Shown in pieces: positions 1 through 8,593 of a stretch of DNA of 64,000 nt (position 1 is its first letter; each line of letters starts with the position of its first letter). The position numbers and the translations under genes are program-made. The notes under the pieces were generated by a model, which had not been told where the DNA came from, ran no database searches, and worked only from the letters and a program-made list of their open reading frames with translations. Where the stretch lies: NCBI RefSeq assembly GCF_009755815.1, contig NZ_WRPK01000009.1:62001-126000 (forward strand), read 5' to 3'. Source of the DNA: Flavisphingomonas formosensis (GTDB lineage Bacteria > Pseudomonadota > Alphaproteobacteria > Sphingomonadales > Sphingomonadaceae).

Positions 1-1
1 C

Positions 2-580
2 CATGGCTATCTGATCGACAATTTCCTGTGGGAAGGCACCAACCAGCGTGACGATCGCTGGGGCGGGGACCGCGTCCGCCGCACCGCCTTCGCGGTCGAG
101 ATCGTCCGCCGGATCCGTGCCGCGATCGGCGAGGACCGTCCGATCCTGTTCCGCTTCTCGCAATGGAAGCAGCAGGATTTTCGCGCGACCCTGGCCGACA
201 CGCCCGAGGAGCTGGCCGAGATATTGTGCCCGCTCGCCGATGCCGGCGTGGACGTGTTCGATGCCAGCGTGCGCTATTTCAACCGCGCCGCCTTCGAGGG
301 ATCGCCGCTCAGCCTCGCCGGCTGGGCGCGCAAGGTCACCGGCAAGCTCTCGATGGCGGTCGGCGGCGTCGGGATCAACCAAGGCGTCTACGATACAGGC
401 AAGAAGGCGGCGGCGGTCGACAATGTCGAGCTGCTGCTCGACCGGTTCGAGGCGGGCGAGTTCGATCTCGTCGCAGTCGGGCGCGCGATGCTCGGCGATC
501 CGCATTGGGCGCGCAAGTCACGGCAGGGTGAAGCGATCCGCGCCTATGACGCGGAAGTCGATCTTCGCACCCTGACGTAA
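2..580 (+). CDS. NADH:flavin oxidoreductase (Old Yellow Enzyme family), 3' part
   Basis: The window opens inside this gene; the frame is open from base 2 to the TAA at 578-580, giving the last 192 residues. They start with HGYLIDNFLW, the loop that follows the substrate-binding His pair in OYE-type FMN TIM barrels, and include RPILFRFSQWK and the FMN phosphate-binding segment FDLVAVGRAMLGDP. The same motifs occur in the complete paralogue at 32635-33840. Family members reduce activated C=C bonds or 2,4-dienoyl-CoA using FMN and NAD(P)H. The gene lies 123 bp upstream of a thiolase on the same strand, which fits a role in degrading an unsaturated or ketonic intermediate. The substrate cannot be read from sequence. 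Confidence 0.9.
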   Translation, partial: HGYLIDNFLWEGTNQRDDRWGGDRVRRTAFAVEIVRRIRAAIGEDRPILFRFSQWKQQDFRATLADTPEELAEILCPLADAGVDVFDASVRYFNRAAFEGSPLSLAGWARKVTGKLSMAVGGVGINQGVYDTGKKAAAVDNVELLLDRFEAGEFDLVAVGRAMLGDPHWARKSRQGEAIRAYDAEVDLRTLT

Positions 581-703
581 TGCGGATTGCTTGGCGGAGA
601 ACTGTTGGGGTTCGCCCTTGCTCCGCCGTCCGGCCGGCCCGACCAGATGAACCATATTCGCCCGGGCCGATGACGGTCAGGGCCTCCAACGCTGGAAGAC
701 CTG

Positions 704-1885
<1,182 letters not shown>

Positions 1886-1897
1886 AGGGACAGGGGC

Positions 1898-2662
1898 ATG
1901 AAGATCGAAGGTATCGTCGCGGTCGTTACCGGCGGCGCTTCCGGACTGGGACGGGCGAGCGCGGAGCGGCTGGTGGCGCAGGGCGCCAAGGTCGTGATCG
2001 CCGATCTCGAAGGCTCGAACGGCGCCGCGGTGGCGGAGGAGATTGGCGGCGGCACGCGCTTCGTCGCGGCGGACGTCACCAGCGAGGCGCAGATGGAGGC
2101 GGTGTTCGATGCGGCCGATGAGATGGGGGCCGTGCGCGCGGTGGTCCATTGCGCGGGACGCGGCGGGCCGATCCGCGTGGTCGACAAGAACGGGTTTCCT
2201 GGCTCGCTCGAAACCTATGAGACGGTCGTCCGAATAAATCTGATCGGCAGCTTCAACGTGCTGCGTCTCGGCGCAGCCAGAATCGCCAAGACCGACAGCG
2301 TGGACGGCGAGCGCGGCGCGGTGGTGCTCACCGCGTCGGTTGCCGCCTATGAAGGGCAGATCGGCCAGATCCCCTATGCGTCGGCCAAGGCCGGCGTCGT
2401 CGGCATGACGCTGGTCGCGGCGCGTGACCTGGCGGGGCGTCAGATCCGAGTGTGCACGATCGCGCCGGGCACGTTCGACACGCCGATCCTCTCGCGCCTC
2501 ACCGACGAGGTGCGCGGTTCGCTCGCGCGGGCGGTGCCGCATCCGGCGCGGCTCGGCCATCCCGACGAGTTCGCGATGCTCGCCTGCCATATCCTCGAAA
2601 ATCCGATGCTGAACGGCGAGACGATCCGCCTCGACGGTGCCATCCGGATGCCGCCGCGGTGA
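1898..2662 (+). CDS. SDR family oxidoreductase, 3-hydroxyacyl-CoA dehydrogenase (HSD10-like)
   Basis: 254 residues. The cofactor motif TGGASGLG is at 11-18, with D37 after beta-2 (VVIADL) favouring NAD(H). The catalytic Ser147, Tyr160 and Lys164 lie in TASVAAYEGQIGQIPYASAK. The overall pattern (MKIEG start, HCAGRG, PGTFDTPIL) resembles type II 3-hydroxyacyl-CoA/17-beta-hydroxysteroid dehydrogenases. It sits between thiolase and crotonase, where oxidation of a 3-hydroxyacyl-CoA is needed. A Shine-Dalgarno AGGGACAGGGGC precedes the ATG, and the stop overlaps the next gene's GTG by four bases (GTGA). Confidence 0.92.
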   Translation: MKIEGIVAVVTGGASGLGRASAERLVAQGAKVVIADLEGSNGAAVAEEIGGGTRFVAADVTSEAQMEAVFDAADEMGAVRAVVHCAGRGGPIRVVDKNGFPGSLETYETVVRINLIGSFNVLRLGAARIAKTDSVDGERGAVVLTASVAAYEGQIGQIPYASAKAGVVGMTLVAARDLAGRQIRVCTIAPGTFDTPILSRLTDEVRGSLARAVPHPARLGHPDEFAMLACHILENPMLNGETIRLDGAIRMPPR

Positions 2663-3459
2663 GCGACCTGCTGCTGCTCGAGGAGGAGGGGGGCGTGCTG
2701 ACGCTCACCCTCAACCAGCCCGATCTGCGCAATCCGATCTCGGATGCGCCGACGATCGATGCGCTCGTTGCGGCGATCAAGGCGGCGGACCGCGACATCG
2801 GCGTTCGCGTCGTGATCCTGACCGGCGCGGGCTCGGCTTTCTCGACCGGCGGCAACATCGCCACAATGAAGAGCGGTGGCGGGCTCAACGATCCGCTCGC
2901 CGCCAATACCCGGCGCAACTATCGCGGCGGCATCCAGCGGCTGCCCCTGTTGTTCGAATCGATCGAGGTGCCGGTGATCGCCGCGGTGAACGGCCCGGCG
3001 ATCGGCGCAGGCTGCGACCTTGCCTGCATGTGCGACATCCGCATTGCTGGCGAAAGCGCGAAGTTTGCCGAGAGCTTCGTCAAGCTCGGCATCGTGCCGG
3101 GTGACGGCGGCGCATGGCTGCTGCCGCGCGTCGTCGGTTTTTCGAAGGCGAGCGAGATGGCCTTCACCGGCGACTTGCTCTCCGCCACCGAAGCGCTGGC
3201 CTGCGGCCTGGTCTCGCGCGTCGTGCCCGATGCCGAGCTGATGGACGCTGCGCGCGCTTTGGCGGGCCGGATCAGAGCCAATCCGCCGCATGCGGTGCGG
3301 ATGACCAAGCGGCTGCTGCGCGAGGGGCGGACGGCGAGCTTGTCCGCGATCCTCGAGGCATCGGCAGGCGCGCAGGCGCTGTGCCACGCAACGGAGGATC
3401 ACGCCGAGGCGGTTGACGCCTTCCTCGGCAAGCGCAAGCCCGTGTTCAAGGGAAGGTGA
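2659..3459 (+). CDS. enoyl-CoA hydratase/isomerase (crotonase family)
   Basis: 266 residues from the GTG at 2659, which overlaps the upstream TGA. A longer frame exists upstream, but the start at VSDLLLLEEEGG matches the family's usual length. The oxyanion-hole motifs are FSTGGNIATM and NGPAIGAGCDLACMCD. In the catalytic region FAESFVKLGIVPGDGG the first glutamate of the classic hydratase pair reads as Phe. Asp in PGDGG and Glu in KASEMAFTG are kept. That pattern is common in crotonase-fold proteins acting as isomerases or on bulky acyl groups, so simple hydration of straight-chain enoyl-CoA is not assured. The position between SDR and acyl-CoA dehydrogenases supports a CoA-ester substrate. 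Confidence 0.9.
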   Translation: MSDLLLLEEEGGVLTLTLNQPDLRNPISDAPTIDALVAAIKAADRDIGVRVVILTGAGSAFSTGGNIATMKSGGGLNDPLAANTRRNYRGGIQRLPLLFESIEVPVIAAVNGPAIGAGCDLACMCDIRIAGESAKFAESFVKLGIVPGDGGAWLLPRVVGFSKASEMAFTGDLLSATEALACGLVSRVVPDAELMDAARALAGRIRANPPHAVRMTKRLLREGRTASLSAILEASAGAQALCHATEDHAEAVDAFLGKRKPVFKGR

Positions 3460-3467
3460 GGGGGAGG

Positions 3468-4652
3468 ATGAGCGACGCGGCGGACGATCTGCGTGCCGAA
3501 GTGCGGGGCTGGCTGGCGGAAAATGTGCCGGCTGATTGGCGCGAGCGGCAGGCCGGCGACGATATCGAGGGCTTCCTCGCCTCGCAGCGCGACTGGCTCC
3601 GCCGGCTCGTCTCGGCCGGCTATGCGACGCCGCATTGGCCACAGCCATGGCCCGGCGGTGGCCGTTCGCTGGCCGAGCAGGTTGCGATCTTCGAGGAGAT
3701 TGCGCGCGCCGATGCGCCGCGGATGAGCCTGTTCTTCGTCTCGCTCTATCATGCCGCGATGACGCTCGTCGAATGCGGTACGGAGGCGCAGAAGCAGCGC
3801 CATCTGCCCGCGATCCTCAAAGGGGAGATCTGGTGCCAGGGTTTCTCCGAGCCCAACGCGGGATCGGATCTCGCGTCCCTCCGCTGCCGAGCGGAGCGGC
3901 GCGGTGATCGCTACATCGTCACCGGGCAGAAGATCTGGTCGACGCTCGGCCAGTTCGCCGACTGGTGCCTGCTGCTCGTGCGGACGGACAACTCGGGGCC
4001 GAAGCAGGCGGGGATCACCTTCCTGCTCATGGACATGAAGTCCAAGGGCGTCGAGGCGAGGCCGATCCGCCAGATCACCGGCGATGAGGAATTCGCCGAG
4101 CTGTTCCTCGACGAGGTCGAGATCCCGGTCGAGAATCTCGTGGGCGAGGAGAATCAGGGCTGGCGCGTGGCGCAGACCACTTTGTCCTCCGAGCGTGGCC
4201 TGACCTTGGTGGAATTGACCGAGCGCATGGGACGTTCGCTATGGCGGCTGGTCGGCCTCGTCACCGCCGACGGCACCGAACCCGACCGCATCGACGACGA
4301 GGCACGACGACGGATCATCGACATCTCGGCGCGCATCGAGGGGCTGCGTGCGATGATCGCGACGTTGATGGCCCGGCGCATCGCCGGCAACGAGGCGGTC
4401 GGGGACGCCTCGATCATCAAGCTCGCTTATGCCCGGATTCTGCGCGACTTTGGCGCGCTCGGCCTGAAGCTGCGCGGCGCGGCTGCACAGCGCGAGACGC
4501 GCTATGTGCTCGGCGCCGGCTATGAGACCAGCAACTGGATGTTCGATTTCATGAACTCCTATCAGTGGAACATCGCGGGCGGCGCCAACGAGATCCAGCG
4601 CAACATCATATCCGAGCGCGTGCTCATGATGCCGCGGGAGAAGCTGGCATGA
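3468..4652 (+). CDS. acyl-CoA dehydrogenase family protein (first of a pair)
   Basis: 394 residues from the ATG at 3468, chosen over an in-frame GTG at 3456 because GAGGGGGAGG lies directly before it. FAD-binding signatures are FSEPNAGSDLASL (127-138) and GQKIWST (153-159). The C-terminus has WNIAGGANEIQRN, where the position of the usual catalytic Glu (YEG) reads AGG. Two adjacent, dissimilar acyl-CoA dehydrogenase genes overlapping by ATGA are typical of heterotetrameric enzymes that desaturate bulky side-chain thioesters in steroid catabolism of actinobacteria and proteobacteria. A complex with the next product is therefore likely, but is inference. Confidence 0.93.
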   Translation: MSDAADDLRAEVRGWLAENVPADWRERQAGDDIEGFLASQRDWLRRLVSAGYATPHWPQPWPGGGRSLAEQVAIFEEIARADAPRMSLFFVSLYHAAMTLVECGTEAQKQRHLPAILKGEIWCQGFSEPNAGSDLASLRCRAERRGDRYIVTGQKIWSTLGQFADWCLLLVRTDNSGPKQAGITFLLMDMKSKGVEARPIRQITGDEEFAELFLDEVEIPVENLVGEENQGWRVAQTTLSSERGLTLVELTERMGRSLWRLVGLVTADGTEPDRIDDEARRRIIDISARIEGLRAMIATLMARRIAGNEAVGDASIIKLAYARILRDFGALGLKLRGAAAQRETRYVLGAGYETSNWMFDFMNSYQWNIAGGANEIQRNIISERVLMMPREKLA

Positions 4653-5710
4653 GCATGACCGAGACGATCGACGCCATCGAGACGATCGAGCCGGGGGAAT
4701 TGCGCGCCGTCGCCGCCCGCCTGCTCGCGGACAAGGTGGACCGGCGCGCGGGCTGGGGCGGGCGGCTGCCCGAGAGCGGCGCGCTGGAAGCGGAGATGGC
4801 GGCGCTCGGCTGGCCGCTGCTCACCATAGCGGCGGCATCCGGCGGGCTCGGCCAGAGCTTCGCCGCGCTCGCGCCGATTTACGAGGAGATCGGGCGGGCC
4901 CTGGCGCCGGTCACGATCGCGGCGACGATGGCGGCGGTCGACGTGCTGGTGACGGATGGGAGCGGCGCGACCGGTGGGCTGCTCGACCGGATCGGCGCGG
5001 GCGAGGCGCGGGTCGCGATCGCCTTCGCGGCGACGAGCGGCGCAGAACTGACCCTGGAAACCGTGCCGGCGGCGACCAGCGCGACCGACCTGCTGCTGAT
5101 CCCGGCCGATGATGGGAGCCCCGTCCTGCTGGTCGGCCTGGCAGATGCCGAAATCGAGGCGATCGAAGTATGGGACCGCACCCGGCCGTTCGGTGATATC
5201 CGGGTATCTCTGGCCGGCGCGACGCCGATCGGCATCGTGACCGCCGAAGCGCGCCGTATCGCGCGCGCGCATCTCGATCTGGCGCTGGCCTGGGACAGCG
5301 TCGGCGCGGCGCAGCAGGTGCTGGCCGAGGCGGTTGCCTATATGGGAACGCGCAAGCAGTTCGACCGGCCGATCGGATCCTTCCAGGCGCTCAAGCATCG
5401 CGCCGCGGACCATAAGGTGGCGATAGAGGTCGCCCATGCGCTCGCCCGCCAGGCCACGGCCGTTTATGCGGCGCGCGAGGCAGGATGGGACCATCTCGCG
5501 GGGCAGGCGCGGCTGCTGGCGGTCGACGCGTTCCGCGCGGTCGCCGAGGATGCCGTCCAGTTCCACGGTGGCATCGGCTTTACGTGGGAGCATGATTGCC
5601 ACCTCTTCCTCAAGCGCGCGCTGATGAACGAAGTGCTCGGCGAGACGCAGGAACAGGTCCGCGACCGCATCGCGCCGGCGATCATCGCCAAGGCATTGGC
5701 GGGCCGTTAG
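4649..5710 (+). CDS. acyl-CoA dehydrogenase family protein (second of a pair)
   Basis: 353 residues from the ATG at 4649, overlapping the upstream TGA (ATGA); an upstream extension of the frame lies inside the previous gene. It is shorter and more divergent than its partner. The middle FAD-binding region is reduced, while the C-terminal helical bundle is clear (GAAQQVLAEAVAYMGTRKQF, VQFHGGIGFTWEHD). Such a short subunit paired with a regular one suggests an alpha2beta2 acyl-CoA dehydrogenase in which each subunit gives part of the FAD or active site. The last 29 bases overlap the end of a minus-strand ORF (stop at 5682-5684), apparently the junction with a foreign island. Confidence 0.92.
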   Translation: MSMTETIDAIETIEPGELRAVAARLLADKVDRRAGWGGRLPESGALEAEMAALGWPLLTIAAASGGLGQSFAALAPIYEEIGRALAPVTIAATMAAVDVLVTDGSGATGGLLDRIGAGEARVAIAFAATSGAELTLETVPAATSATDLLLIPADDGSPVLLVGLADAEIEAIEVWDRTRPFGDIRVSLAGATPIGIVTAEARRIARAHLDLALAWDSVGAAQQVLAEAVAYMGTRKQFDRPIGSFQALKHRAADHKVAIEVAHALARQATAVYAAREAGWDHLAGQARLLAVDAFRAVAEDAVQFHGGIGFTWEHDCHLFLKRALMNEVLGETQEQVRDRIAPAIIAKALAGR

Positions 5711-6383
5711 ACTCGCACGAGCGGCTATCGATCTCCCAATCCTCCACATCGTCCCAGCAGAGCCACTCGGGCGGCTCCGGCTCGTCGCGGCCGGGTGGTG
5801 CGCAGCCATGGGCGCGCCAGTGGCGGCGATGGAGGTCATAGTCGGCGACGCGCTTGCGGGTCTCGGCGATGAGGACGGCGGCTTCGTCGGTGTCGAGATC
5901 CGGGCGGCGATAGGGCGACCAGCGATGATCGGGGCAGCGGGAGAGCCAGAAGAGGATGGCCGTGAGCGAAGGCGGCCGCTCGACGATGGTTTGGGTGCGG
6001 ACCGGCTCGCCATCGTCCGTGAGGAAGATCTTCTCGCGGACATGACTGTAGCCGGTGGCGCGGGCGAAGAGGGCGTGCTCGACGGCATCGTCGGCGGCGG
6101 TGCTGGAGAGACGCGCTGCCTGTGCGAAGGCGGCGTGGCGGAGCGTCCATTGGCGGATAGCGGTGGTCGTGACGCCTAAGGCGTGGGCGAGATCATGGTC
6201 AAGGGCGCCGTGGTCGGCGAGCGCGCGGGCGACGGGGATGATGGCAGGATCGTAGCGCGCTGCGGGCGCGGGCGGATCGGCGTCGATGGGTTCGACGAGG
6301 GGCGCGATGATCGGATCGGGCAGAGGGGGGTGTATGCGATGAGGGAGGGTATCGCCTCCCTGTTCTGCGTCATCCCAGCGCAC
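5682..6383 (-). CDS. small-terminase-like helix-turn-helix protein (C-terminal copy of a tandem pair)
   Basis: The 233-codon frame ends at a TGA inside the 3' end of the acyl-CoA dehydrogenase gene. Residues about 44-154 repeat the layout of the neighbour at 6666-7061: YDPAIIPVARALADHGALD, a helix-turn-helix HDLAHALGVTTTAIRQW, AVEHALFARATGYS, a short hairpin, VERPPS and AILFWLSRCPDHRW. This resembles DNA-packaging small-subunit terminases of tailed phages. The start is unsure: the only GTG (6383) lies inside a palindromic repeat, and the frame stays open upstream to the neighbour's TAA at 6666. The last nine codons come from sequence shared with the dehydrogenase gene. No large terminase, portal or capsid gene is near, so it is an orphan or remnant. 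Confidence 0.6.
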   Translation of the reverse strand: MRWDDAEQGGDTLPHRIHPPLPDPIIAPLVEPIDADPPAPAARYDPAIIPVARALADHGALDHDLAHALGVTTTAIRQWTLRHAAFAQAARLSSTAADDAVEHALFARATGYSHVREKIFLTDDGEPVRTQTIVERPPSLTAILFWLSRCPDHRWSPYRRPDLDTDEAAVLIAETRKRVADYDLHRRHWRAHGCAPPGRDEPEPPEWLCWDDVEDWEIDSRSCESNGPPMPWR

Positions 6384-6440
6384 GCTGGGATCGGTTTCAT
6401 CCGCCGACCGCTCGCCTGTGGAGAGCGATCCCAGCTTGCG
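6368..6440. repeat. palindromic intergenic-type repeat, variant 2, inside an ORF
   Basis: CGTCATCCCAGCGCACGCTGGGATC folds into a stem, and a second partial arm (GCGATCCCAGCTTGCGC) follows after about 30 bases. The same design is present at 37578-37661. It is followed by GTTCATCCTGAGCGAAGTCG, another common intergenic motif of sphingomonads. This copy lies within the frame linking the two terminase-like domains and leaves that frame open. Confidence 0.6.
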
Positions 6441-6665
6441 CCGAAGGCGCAGTTCATCCTGAGCGAAGTCGAAGGGTTGGGATGGCCGGGTTGGGCCGAG
6501 GGTGTCGAGACAGAAGAGAGGATCGGCGTCGGCGGCGGGCGGATCAACCGCAGGAGCGAACGCATCGATCCGGGCCAGCGTGTCGTCGTCGCCCTCCGCT
6601 TCGGGCTCGCCATCGACTGCGGCGCACCAGGCATCATAGGCATCGGCTTCGATGTCGCGCAGCGC

Positions 6666-7061
6666 TTATTCGGTCGGCGTGAGATCGGACGGCGTGTTCC
6701 GGACCACCATCGGCTCGGCCCAGCGGCCGGGCCGGCGGATGCGGAGCCAGAAGATGGCGGCCTTGTCGTTGGGCGGCACGTGCTCGGTGACTGTGGTGCG
6801 GATCAACTCGCCGTCTTTCAGGGCAACCTGTTCGATCTCGCGGTCGTGGCCAGCGGCCAGCCGGAACAGCGCGCGTTCGACGGCGGCGTCCGCCGCTTCG
6901 GGAGACAGGCGGCAGGCGGCGGCGAAATCGGGATGCTGCTGCTTCCACGCGCGGATGGTCGGGAAGGACACGCCGAAGGCGATGGCGAGATCCTTGTCCA
7001 GTGCACCACGCTGAGCGAGCGTGCAGGCGGCGGGGATCAATGCGGGGCTGTAGTCGGTCAT
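6666..7061 (-). CDS. small-terminase-like helix-turn-helix protein (N-terminal copy of a tandem pair)
   Basis: 131 residues from the ATG at 7061. In-frame alternatives at 7109 (ATG) and 7160 (TTG) have no better ribosome site, and 7061 aligns with the start of the repeat unit in the neighbour. Features in order are MTDYSPALIPAACTLAQ, a helix-turn-helix DKDLAIAFGVSFPTIRAWKQ, HPDFAAACRLS, AAVERALFRLAAGHD, VTEHVPPNDKAAIFWLRIRR and PGRW. This is the typical order of small terminase or homeodomain-like phage packaging proteins. It ends in TAA at 6666-6668, after which the same frame continues open for 95 codons into the second copy. A single two-domain gene broken by a nonsense codon is therefore possible. 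Confidence 0.6.
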   Translation of the reverse strand: MTDYSPALIPAACTLAQRGALDKDLAIAFGVSFPTIRAWKQQHPDFAAACRLSPEAADAAVERALFRLAAGHDREIEQVALKDGELIRTTVTEHVPPNDKAAIFWLRIRRPGRWAEPMVVRNTPSDLTPTE

Positions 7062-7160
7062 GACAGCCAGGCTGGCATGAGCGTGCGGATTGCCGGGAGG
7101 GGAGCTCATCACGGCATAGCCCAATCCGTGAATTGAGCGCGGGAGAGTCCCGAAATTCAA

Positions 7161-7718
7161 TTATTGTATATTCAAAATAAATAATATATAACGATCGCTC
7201 TATATTCGATAAAATCGCATCACGTAACGATTATAATAAATATTAAATTATGATGCATCATGATTTTCATAAAATTTACTGCTATTTGTGATAAATGGTA
7301 TGGATCGATTAATTTTATTATATAACGATATTATCATCACTCTCTACATAAATTAAAGATATAACATACCTATGAGAGATTTTGCGATATAAGATGCAAT
7401 CTATATTCAAATCCTGGCCATATTGCACCGATATGGAGAAGATGGATATGATAGTCATCGAATCGTAGTATAAGTATGAAGCCGCTTTGTTGTGCGGTAT
7501 GTGGCATAGCTTGCCCGCGTCTTCAAATGTTCGCGCACCAGTTGTTCAAAATGATGTTCGCACTCCGGCTTGCGATGTGCCCACTGATCTGGGACGCTTG
7601 GCAGGAGCATGGAGATCCCATGGCTGGGGCCGATCGCAATGCGGAATGGCGCGGATTGGAATGTAATAAGCGCCGCTCCGGCGGCAAAATTCCAACGAGC
7701 GGTCATGGGGCAGGAAAG
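7161..7718. other. AT-rich intergenic region
   Basis: By my count 42 of 180 bases between 7201 and 7380 are G or C (about 23%), in sharp contrast to the GC-rich genes around it. The AT-rich part runs from about 7160 to 7470 and separates the divergent terminase-like ORFs from the membrane-protein gene. An in-frame ATG at 7476 could extend the membrane-protein gene upstream, but that segment has no ribosome site and reads as atypical Cys- and Met-rich sequence. I treat 7476-7718 as leader. The base composition suggests acquired DNA or a silenced promoter region. Confidence 0.6.
7423..7452 (+). promoter_or_regulatory. candidate sigma-70 promoter for the membrane protein/transglycosylase/lipase trio
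   Basis: TTGCAC (7423-7428), an 18-base spacer and TATGAT (7447-7452) lie at the right edge of the AT-rich region, upstream of the first gene of the trio. This is a sequence match only; in AT-rich DNA such matches also arise by chance. Confidence 0.35.
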
Positions 7719-8546
7719 ATGGCGATATATCGGGGGACTTCGCGCAGCGTCATTCCCAACGCGATCGGAGGTTTGATCGCTGTTGGCTGCGCAGGGGGCG
7801 CCAATTTCTGGCTGGCTTATTCTCGCGCTCCCGGTGGGAATGCCCGCGTCTGCACATGGCTGATCACGCTGGCGACGATATTGCTTCTCGTCGGTACGAT
7901 CGGCGATGCCATCAATGGCCGGTGGCACGGAATCATCATTGATGGCCGCAACCGCGTCAGCCTGTCCAAGTTTCAAGCGACGGCCTGGACGGTGTTGGTT
8001 GCCAGTGCGCTCGCCACCTATACCGCAGTACGTGCCGCCACACCTGGCCTGCCGGCACCGTCCGGCCCGCTCGACTTCACGCTTCCGCCAGAGTTGCTGA
8101 TCGCGATGGGTATTTCCGCGGCATCGCTCGTCGCCACACCGGCGGTCCTGTCGTTGAAGACCGGTGACGGTTCCGTGATGGTCGGCAGCGGCGATGGTTT
8201 CGGAATTGACCGGGCCGACGGGCTTGTCGCTGCCCGCTCCACCGCCAAGCGGGCGGGCTGGCTCGACATGTTCCGCGGGGACGAGACCGGGAATGCCGGG
8301 GCGGTGGACCTGTCCAAGGTCCAGCAATTCCTGATCTCGATCGTGCTGATCGCCGTCTATGGTGCGATGATCGCGGACCATCTGTTCACCGGCGGTGCGG
8401 AGATGCTCAAGACCTTGCCGACGCTCGACGAGAATATGGTCTGGCTCCTGGGTATCAGCCATGCCGCCTATATCGGCTACAAGGCCGTACCCCATTCGGG
8501 TGTTTCCGCTTCCACAGGGACTGCTGCAGTCGATTCGGTGGGATAA
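7719..8546 (+). CDS. uncharacterised polytopic membrane protein with an internal duplication
   Basis: 275 residues from the ATG at 7719 (AGGAAAG just before it). Hydrophobic segments lie at about 11-35, 45-65, 87-105, 125-145, 203-222 and 240-256. The loop GIIIDGRNRVSLSKFQ is a conserved-looking signature. Residues about 82-143 and 198-256 share a pattern: LSKFQ or LSKVQ, a hydrophobic helix, LPPEL or LPTLD, then MGISAASL or LGISHAAYIGYK. That suggests duplication of a two-helix unit. I recognise no characterised family. It heads a same-strand trio with a peptidoglycan-lysing protein 47 bp downstream and a DUF2235 lipase, so it could be an anchor, a holin-like partner or an immunity factor; none of these is proven. 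Confidence 0.7.
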   Translation: MAIYRGTSRSVIPNAIGGLIAVGCAGGANFWLAYSRAPGGNARVCTWLITLATILLLVGTIGDAINGRWHGIIIDGRNRVSLSKFQATAWTVLVASALATYTAVRAATPGLPAPSGPLDFTLPPELLIAMGISAASLVATPAVLSLKTGDGSVMVGSGDGFGIDRADGLVAARSTAKRAGWLDMFRGDETGNAGAVDLSKVQQFLISIVLIAVYGAMIADHLFTGGAEMLKTLPTLDENMVWLLGISHAAYIGYKAVPHSGVSASTGTAAVDSVG

Positions 8547-8593
8547 CGGGCGGTTCACTACCTTCCCCTTCGCCACATGCCAAAGGAGCGACC

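Noticed and set aside
7476-7718. N-terminal extension of the membrane protein from an ATG at 7476
   Set aside because: No ribosome site and odd Cys/Met-rich sequence; the ATG at 7719 has AGGAAAG and starts a clean membrane protein. Not fully excluded.
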